From assembly GCA_947474005.1 (NCBI GenBank), contig CANJHI010000024.1, positions 1 through 42,510 of the forward strand: a DNA stretch of 42,510 nucleotides, given 5' to 3'. The position numbers and the translations under genes are program-made. Position 1 is the first letter of the stretch. Each line of letters begins with the position of its first letter. The notes beneath the pieces were generated by a model. The model saw only the letters and a program-made list of their open reading frames with translations, did not search any database and was not told where the DNA came from. This stretch comes from Alphaproteobacteria bacterium (GTDB lineage Bacteria > Pseudomonadota > Alphaproteobacteria > Reyranellales > Reyranellaceae). Shown here one piece after another: positions 34,958 through 42,510 of this stretch.

Positions 34958-35097
34958 TCGATTCCCTCGCTATTTAGCGGCGATTCTTCGCCCCTGCGGC
35001 GCTACGGCGCAAGCAGCGAATTGCGCCCAACAGGCGGCAAATTCGGGGTGGCGTCCCGTCGCTGCCGACAGTATCAGTACCGGCCCTCAAAACGAGA

Positions 35098-36441
35098 ATG
35101 GAAATGACCTCAGCCTCTTTGCCTCGCGTCTCGGTCGTCGGTCTCGGCAAGCTCGGAGCCCCCCTTGCGGCGGTGCTCGCCAGCCGCGGCTTCAGCGTCG
35201 TCGGCCTCGATGTGAACAAGACCTTCGTCGACGCCATGAACGCCGGCAAGATGCCGATCGTCGAGCCGCAGCTCAACGAGCTGATCGCCGCCAACCGGGA
35301 GCGCCTGACGGCGACGATGGATGCCAACGAGGCGATCCAGAAGAGCGACGCCAGCTTCGTGATCGTGCCGACCCCGTCGGACAGCACCGGCTTCTTCTCG
35401 AACCGTTTCGTCCTCCAGGCCATGGAGACGCTGGGCAAGGCGCTGAAGGCCAAGCAGGGCTACCACATGGTGGTCATCACCAGCACGGTGATGCCCGGAA
35501 CGACCGATACCGAGATCAAATCAGCGCTGGAGAAGGCCTCGGGCCGCAAGGTCGGGCCCGACCTCGGCCTCTGCTACAATCCGGAGTTCATCGCGCTCGG
35601 AAGCGTCGTGCGCGACATGCTGTTTCCGGACTCGATCCTGATCGGCGAGAGCGATTCCAAGGCCGGCGACATGCTGCAGACCATCTACCTGCAGATGTGC
35701 GAGAACAAGCCACCGGTGCAGCGCATGAACTTCGTCAACGCCGAACTCACCAAGATTTCGGTCAACACCTACGTCACCACCAAGATCTCCTACGCCAACA
35801 TGCTGGCCGACATCTGCGACCGCATTCCGGGCGCCGACGTCGATGCCGTGACCAAGGCATTGGGCGCCGACACCCGCATCGGGGCGAAATACCTCAAGGG
35901 GGCGATGGGCTACGGTGGCCCCTGCTTCCCGCGCGACAACGTGGCCTTCGCCGCCTTCGCCCGCAAGATCGGCGCCCGCGCCGACGTGGCCGAGGCGACC
36001 GACCGCATCAACAACTACCAGATCGACCGGCTGTCGGGCCTGGTCGCCAAGTTCGCCAAGGCCGGCACGCGCATCGCCATCCTCGGCCTCTCCTACAAGC
36101 CGCAGACGCCGGTGGTCGAGGAAAGCCACAGCGTCAAGCTGGCGGCCAAGCTCGCCGACGCGGGCTACGTCGTGATCGTGCACGACCCGCTGGCCCAGGA
36201 TGCCGCCATGGCCGTGCTGGGCGACAAGGTGGTGGGGGCCTCCTCGATCGAGGGCGCGGTGCGCGAATGCGACCTGCTGATCGTCGCCACCGGCTGGCCC
36301 CAGTACAAGGAAATCGACCCGGCCTGGTGCAAGCGCGGCAACGGCGGCCACCGCCTCACGGTGCTCGACCTCTGGCGGACCCTGCCGACCGACAGGTTCG
36401 CCGACGTGGCAGACGTGCTGTATCTCGGCTCGGGCCGGTAG
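35098..36441 (+). CDS. UDP-sugar 6-dehydrogenase (UDP-N-acetylmannosaminuronate / UDP-glucose dehydrogenase family)
   Basis: This 447-residue protein has an N-terminal Rossmann motif VVGLGKLGAPLAAVLASRGF, a TSTVMPGTTD block, CYNPEFIALGSVV, and the catalytic cysteine in MGYGGPCFPRDN. It also has the C-terminal SYKPQTPVVEESHSVKLA domain. It oxidises a nucleotide sugar to the uronic acid for polysaccharide synthesis; the branch (WecC-like or Ugd-like) is not certain. ATG 35098 or 35104 are both possible. It opens the glycan locus and is divergent from pepA. Confidence 0.9.
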   Translation: MEMTSASLPRVSVVGLGKLGAPLAAVLASRGFSVVGLDVNKTFVDAMNAGKMPIVEPQLNELIAANRERLTATMDANEAIQKSDASFVIVPTPSDSTGFFSNRFVLQAMETLGKALKAKQGYHMVVITSTVMPGTTDTEIKSALEKASGRKVGPDLGLCYNPEFIALGSVVRDMLFPDSILIGESDSKAGDMLQTIYLQMCENKPPVQRMNFVNAELTKISVNTYVTTKISYANMLADICDRIPGADVDAVTKALGADTRIGAKYLKGAMGYGGPCFPRDNVAFAAFARKIGARADVAEATDRINNYQIDRLSGLVAKFAKAGTRIAILGLSYKPQTPVVEESHSVKLAAKLADAGYVVIVHDPLAQDAAMAVLGDKVVGASSIEGAVRECDLLIVATGWPQYKEIDPAWCKRGNGGHRLTVLDLWRTLPTDRFADVADVLYLGSGR

Positions 36442-36614
36442 GCGGCAAACTCCGCATCTCGCCTCACCGACCGTGACGAGGCGTGGCACGCCTGCCGTTC
36501 AGTAATCGCGCCGTGCCGCCGTTGCTTTGTCGGGCGTCGATCGCGATCAGTTGGCAAGGTCCGGCGAAGACATCATAACAAACGCAAGCTTAGGATTGCG
36601 GAGGGCCTCGCAGC

Positions 36615-37355
36615 ATGGAGCGGGCTGAATATGAGCGCATGCATGCGGTCGAGGATCGCATGTGGTGGTATCGGGGGCTGCGTGCGCTGGCCGCGAACCA
36701 GGTCACGCGGGCACTCGCCGGCTCGACCGCTGTCGGCCCGGTGCTCGATGCGGGCTGCGGCACGGGCGGCATGCTGCGCGTCCTGGGGGCGACCGTGGCT
36801 GGCCGACCGACGCTCGGTCTGGACTATGACGCCGTCGCGGCGGCGTTGGCGGCGGGCAAGGCCGGCCGGCCGGTAACCTCGGGATCGGTCAACAAAATGC
36901 CGATCGGTGACGGCGCATTGAGCGCCTACGTGTCACTTGACGTGCTTTGCCACGACCAAGTCGACCCGATCCAGGCCCTCAAGGAAGCCCATCGCTGTCT
37001 TCAGCCTGGCGGTGTCGCGATCTTCAATCTGCCGGCCTATCCATGGATGTTCTCAGCGCACGACAAGCGGACGCACAATGCCCGACGCTTCACTCAGGGC
37101 CAGGCTCGGACGCTGCTTACCGGCCAAGGTTTCTGCATTCTTCGCGCGACCTACTGGAACACGCTGCTGTTTCCCCTGATGCTTCTCCATCGATTGATCA
37201 AGCGGGATGACGCCGAAAGCGATGTGCATGAATATCCGCGCTGGCTCGACGCGATATTCTCGACGGCCCTGGCGATCGAGCGCGCAGCGATCGCCGTCGG
37301 TCTCAACCTGCCGTTCGGCGGCTCGCTCATCATCGTGGCGGCGCGGACGGACTGA
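36615..37355 (+). CDS. Class I SAM-dependent methyltransferase
   Basis: This is 246 residues. The SAM motif is VLDAGCGTGGMLRVLG, the acidic end of strand 2 is GLDYDAVA, and motif post-I includes YVSLDVLCHDQVDPIQAL. The C-terminus has hydrophobic stretches (YWNTLLFPLMLLHRL; AIAVGLNLPFGGSLIIVA) that suggest membrane contact. The N-terminus MERAEYERMHAVEDRMWWYRG is seen in methyltransferases of glycan loci. The likely substrate is a glycolipid or sugar, by context only. Confidence 0.85.
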   Translation: MERAEYERMHAVEDRMWWYRGLRALAANQVTRALAGSTAVGPVLDAGCGTGGMLRVLGATVAGRPTLGLDYDAVAAALAAGKAGRPVTSGSVNKMPIGDGALSAYVSLDVLCHDQVDPIQALKEAHRCLQPGGVAIFNLPAYPWMFSAHDKRTHNARRFTQGQARTLLTGQGFCILRATYWNTLLFPLMLLHRLIKRDDAESDVHEYPRWLDAIFSTALAIERAAIAVGLNLPFGGSLIIVAARTD

Positions 37356-37373
37356 CGTTCTCAGACTCCGCGG

Positions 37374-37706
37374 CTAGACCGCAAAATCTTCCAGCTTCTT
37401 TCCCTGCTTCACCAGTGCGACGACCCACTTCGGCTTCAAGCCACGGCCCGCCCAAGTCTCGCTCTTCTTTGCAGGATTGCGATACTTGGGCTTCAGTTTG
37501 GTCCCTTTCGCGGGCCCTTTGCCGTTGAGTCTGGCGCCGCGCCCTTTCAGCGCGAGTTTGATATCGGCCGGCGTCAGCCTGAACTTTGCGACAACCGCCG
37601 TGAGTTCCTTGATACCCGGCTTTTCCACGCGCTTGAGCTCTTCGGCGATGGCTTCCAATTCTTTGATCTTGGCTTCGATGGCTTTAAGAGAGGTCTTTCG
37701 GGGCAT
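37374..37706 (-). CDS. H-NS / HvrA family nucleoid protein
   Basis: This 110-residue protein has an N-terminal coiled coil (SLKAIEAKIKELEAIAEELKRVE) and a basic linker. The C-terminal DNA-binding motif KYRNPAKKSETWAGRGLKPKW matches the H-NS family. Such proteins coat AT-rich DNA and silence it. It lies beside an AT-richer membrane protein gene, so local silencing of the glycan locus is plausible but inferred. ATG 37706 has GAGAAAG before it. Confidence 0.92.
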   Translation of the reverse strand: MPRKTSLKAIEAKIKELEAIAEELKRVEKPGIKELTAVVAKFRLTPADIKLALKGRGARLNGKGPAKGTKLKPKYRNPAKKSETWAGRGLKPKWVVALVKQGKKLEDFAV

Positions 37707-38081
37707 GAATCTTTCTCGGTGTTGAAGACTAAACTGTGCTCACAAGTCAGCTTTGGCAGACAATACCCATCACCGCCAGAAAACAACAGATTCCGGTTTG
37801 AAACATCGAACATATAACGGCTGATAATCCGGCCATTCAAACTCCGGTCTTATCGATGACGTCGCGGCACTCTGCGATCTGATAATCATGCAATGCCCGC
37901 GCATTGGCGCGACCGTCAGAAAATTGCGATACTGCTTGGCCGTGTGCTCCATAGCCATGCCCGGTGGCGAGCCGCTATCCGAGCTTCGTCCCCGACTTGG
38001 CACCGTTGCATTGCTAGAGGTGTCCCAAGCCAATAGGTTGCCGTGTCAAACTGGCCCCTCATCCGACACAAGGTTTAGTCC
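37707..38081. other. Intergenic region between H-NS and membrane protein genes
   Basis: This 375-base divergent spacer is AT-richer than the surroundings. Frames up to about 87 codons on either strand show no recognisable domain. It must hold both promoters, but no convincing -35/-10 pair was found. It may carry H-NS binding tracts. Confidence 0.4.
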
Positions 38082-39803
38082 GTGAATATTCCCCCAACCA
38101 CGATGGCAGCCTCGTTTTCAATGGGCCAAACGGGGAAGGCCCCATCGCACGGGCGCCGCATCGACCTTCTCCTTATTTTCGTGGTCGGGTTTGCGGGACT
38201 TATCGCGTTGATGTCTTGGCTGGACAATGCCGAAGGCATTACCGGCAACGGCGTCTTCAAGGCGATCCAGGCGAAGCCATGGATCTCCAATCCGTCGACT
38301 GCCCGGCTCGATCCGTCGAATTATCTGTATTTTCCGTTCGTCGGGACATTTTGCCGACTGCTCGACTTGATCGGCGTTTTCGCCGCTGACCCGCGACGTC
38401 AGCTATCGGTCATCAATGCCTTCAGTGCCGCGCTCTGCCTCTGCATCGTCTACATGCTCGTTCGCCAGATCACGCAAAGCCGCCCAGTTGCGTGGCTGGC
38501 GGTCCTCTTCCACCTCGCCAGCGCATTCTTCCTCAATCTCGCGATCAGCAACGAAGACATCATGCCGTCGTATACGCTGCTGTTCGCGTCGATGGCGCTG
38601 GCCTGCGTGTGGTTCGTCCATCCAACCCGGGCGCGCGTCTGTTTGGTCGCCATCCTGTTCACCGTCGCATGGATGTTCGAGTGGCGTCTGATGTTCCCGA
38701 CGCTGCCGGCGATGCTCATAGCACTCGCGCTCGGGCCTGGTCATGCGTCGCAGCGGCTGGGCAGAGTCGCCTTATTCCTCGTCACGATGGTCGCCTTCAC
38801 CTGGATCGTCATGTCGCTCTGGGGGCCACAGCCCAACAACGCTCCTTCGGTGGTCGATCTCCTGTGGACAGGCAAAGGCATCGATTCAGGATGGTCCGGG
38901 TTCAACCTGCGCAAGGTCGGCTTTCTTTGGTTTGGAATGAGCGAGTATCTGGTTGGCGGAAGCAACATCAGCGACCTCGACATCATATACCGAATGTTAG
39001 GAGAACTGATCTCTGCCAGCGTGATTATTCTGATTTTGGCTGCAGGTGCGCTGGTAATATTGTGGCGTCATCGTGAAGCAACCGATGCCCGCATCCTGGC
39101 GGCTATATTCGGCGTTACCTTCGGCGCGGGAGAGTTTCTCAATCTCTATTCACAGCCGCAGGACCCACAGATGCAGATCAACGTGATGTCCTGGCTGACG
39201 ATTGCATGGGCACTTGTCGTTGCATCCGCCGCACGACATCGCCCCGTCACCACCTTTACAACGGGTGCAACGTTCGGGCTTTTGCTCCTTTCCTACAACA
39301 TCTGGGCGATGATGCCGCTCCGTGGCGTCGATACGGCCTGGCGCCTTGCTCTGGATCGCATAGAACGTGAAGCAGATCCGGCGCGAACGGTCTTTCTTCT
39401 TCACGGCTTCGAGGCAACGATCTCCAAAATGTTCTACTACTGGGATGGTCAATGGGACTACTTTGCCACGTTGGGTCCGTCACCAACGCCGCAGACGAAA
39501 TTCAAGATACTGGCGCTCGTCAGCGGACCCGTGAACAAGTCCAGCTTGACTCCGCAGGAGCTTGCCGACGACTTGCAGCGCCAGATCGAGAAGGTCATGG
39601 ATCTCGGATACGACGTCGTGGCATCTGATATTTGGAACTGGGATCTTTCGCGCATGGAGTCCTCTCTATCAACCGTCGCAAATACGGAGAAAGCAGAGGC
39701 AATCTACCGAATGCTGCATTCGAAATTTACAGGCACTCCGGACTTTTCTGATCCGTTGGCCGGACCATTCTTCAAAATCCAGCGCGCGAGCAAGGGAAAA
39801 TGA
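38082..39803 (+). CDS. Multi-pass membrane protein, possible GT-C type glycosyltransferase, unrecognised
   Basis: This 573-residue protein has about ten transmembrane stretches (about 27-47, 105-127, 133-150, 160-178, 185-220, 228-245, 305-330, 370-385, 393-412) and a soluble C-terminal part (about 425-573). An acidic NEDIMPSY motif sits at the start of a membrane loop, as in GT-C enzymes that transfer sugars from polyprenyl carriers, but I recognise no named family. The start is GTG 38082; ATG 38103 is an alternative. The DNA is AT-richer than neighbours (28 G/C of 60 in the row at 39001), suggesting transfer. The FkbM-like gene follows 49 bases later. Confidence 0.7.
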   Translation: MNIPPTTMAASFSMGQTGKAPSHGRRIDLLLIFVVGFAGLIALMSWLDNAEGITGNGVFKAIQAKPWISNPSTARLDPSNYLYFPFVGTFCRLLDLIGVFAADPRRQLSVINAFSAALCLCIVYMLVRQITQSRPVAWLAVLFHLASAFFLNLAISNEDIMPSYTLLFASMALACVWFVHPTRARVCLVAILFTVAWMFEWRLMFPTLPAMLIALALGPGHASQRLGRVALFLVTMVAFTWIVMSLWGPQPNNAPSVVDLLWTGKGIDSGWSGFNLRKVGFLWFGMSEYLVGGSNISDLDIIYRMLGELISASVIILILAAGALVILWRHREATDARILAAIFGVTFGAGEFLNLYSQPQDPQMQINVMSWLTIAWALVVASAARHRPVTTFTTGATFGLLLLSYNIWAMMPLRGVDTAWRLALDRIEREADPARTVFLLHGFEATISKMFYYWDGQWDYFATLGPSPTPQTKFKILALVSGPVNKSSLTPQELADDLQRQIEKVMDLGYDVVASDIWNWDLSRMESSLSTVANTEKAEAIYRMLHSKFTGTPDFSDPLAGPFFKIQRASKGK

Positions 39804-39852
39804 GAACCGGCGTGTTTTGGGCCAAGCACGGCAACGCCAGAGATCCTCGGTC

Positions 39853-40968
39853 ATGAGCACGGCATTTGCAGCGTTCGTCGCCGGCAGTCTCGCCCTTGAA
39901 CGCTTCACCTTCGTCGACGTGGGCTGTTCCGGGGGCATCGATCCGGCGTGGCGGATATTCGGCGAGCGGTTGAGAGCGATTGCGTTCGACGCCAGCGTCG
40001 ACGAATGCGAACGCCTGACAGCTGCGGAGGACCATCCCGACATCAAATACGTGGCCGGCTTCGTGGGCATGCCCTCGGACCACCCTTTCCAGGCTCAGGT
40101 GTCGGGCAAGCAGCGCTTCATCCGCAATGCCCTTCCGCGGACCAGTGCCGGCCGGATGGCGGAATTACAGAGCGAACGCCTGAAGTCGGCCTCACTCGAG
40201 GAGAAACTCCATCACAATGCCTGGGGCATGACCAAGCTGGCCGACCCGAACAGGGTGGTGGTCATTCCCACGGTGTTGCGGGACCTCGGCTGGTCGGACG
40301 TCGACCTGCTGAAGATCGATATCGACGGTCCCGATTTCGAAGTCCTGCACTCGTTCGATGGCCAGTTCGACTCGCTGGGCCTTCTTTCAGCTCGCCTCGA
40401 GGTCAACCTCAATGGCGGACCTGGCGATTGGGAGCACACTTTTCACAATACCGACCGGTTCATGCGTGCCCGTGGCTTCGAGCTGTTCGCGCTCGACGTC
40501 CGCAACTACTCGATTGCCGCCCTGCCTGCTCCCTTTGCCATCACCTCGCCGGCCCAGTCGATTACAGGCCGTCCCTACCAGGCGGAAGCATTCTATGCGC
40601 GCGACCCGGTGGGACCTGATTGGCGGGACTTCGGCGCTGCCATGCGGTCGGAGAAAATAGCGAAGCTTGCGGCGATCTTCTCGATCTGGAACCAGCCCGA
40701 TTCGGCTGCGGAAATCCTGATCGCCATGCGCGGGAAGTTGCAAGGCGTATTCGACGTCGACGTCGGCCTCGAGCTGCTGACGGGACAGGCGCAGCCAAAC
40801 GCGGCACCTGCCCTTCCCTACAAGGCCTATATCGCTGCGTTCGAAGCAGCAGCGCCTGAATTCTTCCCAGCCCCCTGGATACCGTCGACGCATCCTACGA
40901 TTCTCAGGCGGCTCAAGGCCGCCTACAGAGGCTTGATCCAACCAGACTCGGTCTCCGGCTCGGACTAG
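39853..40968 (+). CDS. FkbM-like SAM-dependent methyltransferase, paralogue B
   Basis: This 371-residue protein has the SAM motif DVGCSGGID at 22-30, KIDIDG at 154-159, HTFHNTDRFMRARGF, and a C-terminal helical domain. The positions match paralogue A (31897-32991) with no insertion over the first 160 residues. FkbM enzymes methylate sugar hydroxyls. In this context it may modify the product of the membrane protein or of the neighbouring glycosyltransferase. Its stop overlaps the stop of the convergent glycosyltransferase gene by four bases. Confidence 0.82.
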   Translation: MSTAFAAFVAGSLALERFTFVDVGCSGGIDPAWRIFGERLRAIAFDASVDECERLTAAEDHPDIKYVAGFVGMPSDHPFQAQVSGKQRFIRNALPRTSAGRMAELQSERLKSASLEEKLHHNAWGMTKLADPNRVVVIPTVLRDLGWSDVDLLKIDIDGPDFEVLHSFDGQFDSLGLLSARLEVNLNGGPGDWEHTFHNTDRFMRARGFELFALDVRNYSIAALPAPFAITSPAQSITGRPYQAEAFYARDPVGPDWRDFGAAMRSEKIAKLAAIFSIWNQPDSAAEILIAMRGKLQGVFDVDVGLELLTGQAQPNAAPALPYKAYIAAFEAAAPEFFPAPWIPSTHPTILRRLKAAYRGLIQPDSVSGSD

Positions 40969-42510
40969 ACGCCGTACCGACCGCGGAACTTCAGGATCTT
41001 CCCTTTCAGGGACGACTCCTGCCGCGGGATGCCCGCAAGGACCTGACTGCAAAACGGATTGATGTTCGCTCCGATGTAGTCGGTGAACAGCGGCCAGAAC
41101 TTGTTGTAGATCACATTCACGCCAATGAACCGCCGGGGCAGCCGGCGCCCGTTTGGTCTGGTCTCCGCCTCCTCTGAAGCGGCAGCGGCAAAGAGCTTCG
41201 CGACCGCCTTCAAGCTCTTCTTGTCCAGGGGGCTTTCAGGCCGGCCTATCCGCACGGCCTCATCGGGATTCTGAGTCGCCAGGCCAAATTCAAAGACGAA
41301 CAAATCAGCCATGTGGACGAGTTCCGAGAAGGCGCCGGTCTTGATCGACGGATGGCTCGTGTCCAACCTCTGGCATTCGGTGGGCACGAGAATGGGACCT
41401 GTGAAGCCCATGGCCTGCCAGGCCACGGCAAAACGAGAGACGAACTCGGCCCGCGTCGCCACAAGCATCACCGCCGTGGACCGCGGGTATGTCAGGACCT
41501 GATCGCAGACGAACGGCAGCGTATGACGAATGTCATAGCTGAGGTCCGAGTACAGGTGCCAATCCAGGCTCGTCGAACGATAAGGTTCCGTCGCCGGATC
41601 CAACGCAGCGGCTAATCCGGAGGTAAACCGCTCATACGATGTCTCGCGATCGAGACGGATTTCCTCGATCTCGACGCCGGGCCAGCCCCATGTATCGGCC
41701 TGCTCCGGCAGGTACGGCGATGAAACGTCCCAGATGAAGCGGTTCTGATCGTTCATCCGCGTGGCGCGCCCCTTGTTGTTCGCTGCCGCGACCCGGGTAT
41801 GGTCGCAGTGATAGCCGAACACCTTGTCGATGAGCGTATCGACACGGCCGCGGTAAAGGGCCAGCCGCGCGGCAAGATTCGAATCGCAATGCCAACCGAG
41901 CAGCATGTCTTCATCGAAGCCGTGGATGGCGAACATGTCCTCGCGCAGCGCCGCCTGGAAATCCCCCAACGCGTCATACTTCATGGGCATGAAGTTGTGC
42001 ACGACCTGGTTCAGATGGAAACGAACCGCCCAATCGCGCAGCTTGGTGAGATTACCCACCGGATCCCGGCGATCGAACGCCGCTTCCCACAGCATCTCCG
42101 GAAGTTCGAAGCGGGGGATCTGATAAAAACCATCCGGCACGTCGCCCAAAATCTTGCTGAGCGACTCATCTTCGCGCCGCGGCACCAGCAGCATGTCGGT
42201 ATTCGTGTAGAGTACCCACCGGTTATTCGAGTTGGACCGCCGCAGCGCGATGTTGCGCGACTGGGCCTCGAGAGCGACCAGGTGCGTCTTCGACTTCAGG
42301 TGATAGTGCTGCTCCGGCCGCACACGAAATATGCGAAGTACTTTCTTCGCCTTCTCGGTCAGCGTGTCATGGATCGCCTCGGGGAAGGTTGGATGATCGT
42401 CAGGCGTGTTGTAGTCGACGAACAGGATCTCGTCGTCCGGATCGGACATCACCTCGGCGATGGCGTTGAAGCTGATCGCCGCCCGTTTGTGCAGGTTGTA
42501 GCCGTGACTG
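40965..42510 (-). CDS. Glycosyltransferase-like protein (GT-A type), N-terminus outside window
   Basis: At least 514 residues are read in, open to the window's right edge, so the true start is not visible. The first visible part is GYNLHKRAAISFNAIAEV, then DDEILFVDYNTPDD, a GT2-like opening strand. A YTNTDMLLVPRR block resembles a DXD-type site (N-T-D). The second half (about 290-495) has a separate alpha/beta unit with TAVMLVATRAEFVSRFAVAW and is not recognised. It probably adds sugars to the locus product. An internal GTG at 42452 is not thought to be the start because upstream residues fit the family. Confidence 0.75.
   Translation of the reverse strand, partial: SHGYNLHKRAAISFNAIAEVMSDPDDEILFVDYNTPDDHPTFPEAIHDTLTEKAKKVLRIFRVRPEQHYHLKSKTHLVALEAQSRNIALRRSNSNNRWVLYTNTDMLLVPRREDESLSKILGDVPDGFYQIPRFELPEMLWEAAFDRRDPVGNLTKLRDWAVRFHLNQVVHNFMPMKYDALGDFQAALREDMFAIHGFDEDMLLGWHCDSNLAARLALYRGRVDTLIDKVFGYHCDHTRVAAANNKGRATRMNDQNRFIWDVSSPYLPEQADTWGWPGVEIEEIRLDRETSYERFTSGLAAALDPATEPYRSTSLDWHLYSDLSYDIRHTLPFVCDQVLTYPRSTAVMLVATRAEFVSRFAVAWQAMGFTGPILVPTECQRLDTSHPSIKTGAFSELVHMADLFVFEFGLATQNPDEAVRIGRPESPLDKKSLKAVAKLFAAAASEEAETRPNGRRLPRRFIGVNVIYNKFWPLFTDYIGANINPFCSQVLAGIPRQESSLKGKILKFRGRYGV

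Noticed and set aside
36479..36493. A 6-bp hairpin after the UDP-sugar dehydrogenase gene
   Set aside because: The stem is short and no T-run follows; not called a terminator.
37770..38085. Frames of 65-87 codons on both strands between H-NS and the membrane protein
   Set aside because: No domain, no ribosome site, overlapping each other; treated as regulatory spacer.

Overview
The window looks like chromosomal DNA of a GC-rich alphaproteobacterium, possibly a free-living Rhodospirillales or Reyranella-like lineage. Lineage markers are hdaA (the alphaproteobacterial DnaA-like replication regulator), two EipB (DUF1849) envelope proteins, a short aa3-type cytochrome oxidase subunit IV, a HvrA-type H-NS protein and the purM-purN / hdaA neighbourhood. 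No rRNA, tRNA or CRISPR array was seen. The genus is a guess; the class is well supported.

Layout. 0-12 kb is an accessory and metabolic region. It opens with the 3' end of an IS630-type transposase that has cut off the tail of a DUF1330 gene. A Rieske oxygenase / TetR divergon with two clear operators follows. After it come an isochorismatase-like protein, a DUF2867 protein, a luciferase-like flavin oxidoreductase, an MFS permease, a choloylglycine-hydrolase-family gene broken by an in-frame stop, a ROK sugar kinase, a second TetR divergon with two operators, two tandem EipB paralogues and a hydroxyacid dehydrogenase.

12-29 kb is mostly housekeeping: a lipoprotein, aspS, rnd, ppx and ppk (polyphosphate turnover, with a possible Pho box before ppk), sixA, an atypical SDR, the operon DUF2066 - AI-2E permease - hdaA - DUF2147, then divergent purM-purN, a COX subunit IV, ndk and an ABC-F ATPase.

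29-35 kb: an MFS permease, a cyclase-family hydrolase and a FkbM-like methyltransferase lie between ABC-F/ndk and holC/pepA. These four genes are usually close together in alphaproteobacteria, so the segment may be an insertion. It is preceded by a roughly 450-bp non-coding stretch with four TGTCACA/TGTGACA motifs in two inverted pairs.

35-42.5 kb looks like a surface-glycan or glycosylation locus: a UDP-sugar dehydrogenase, a SAM methyltransferase, an H-NS-like protein, an AT-richer multi-pass membrane protein of GT-C type, a second FkbM-like protein collinear with the first, and a glycosyltransferase running off the right edge. The matched FkbM-like pair, the unrecognised membrane protein and the embedded H-NS gene make this the best candidate for an undescribed system. 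Its product cannot be read from sequence alone.
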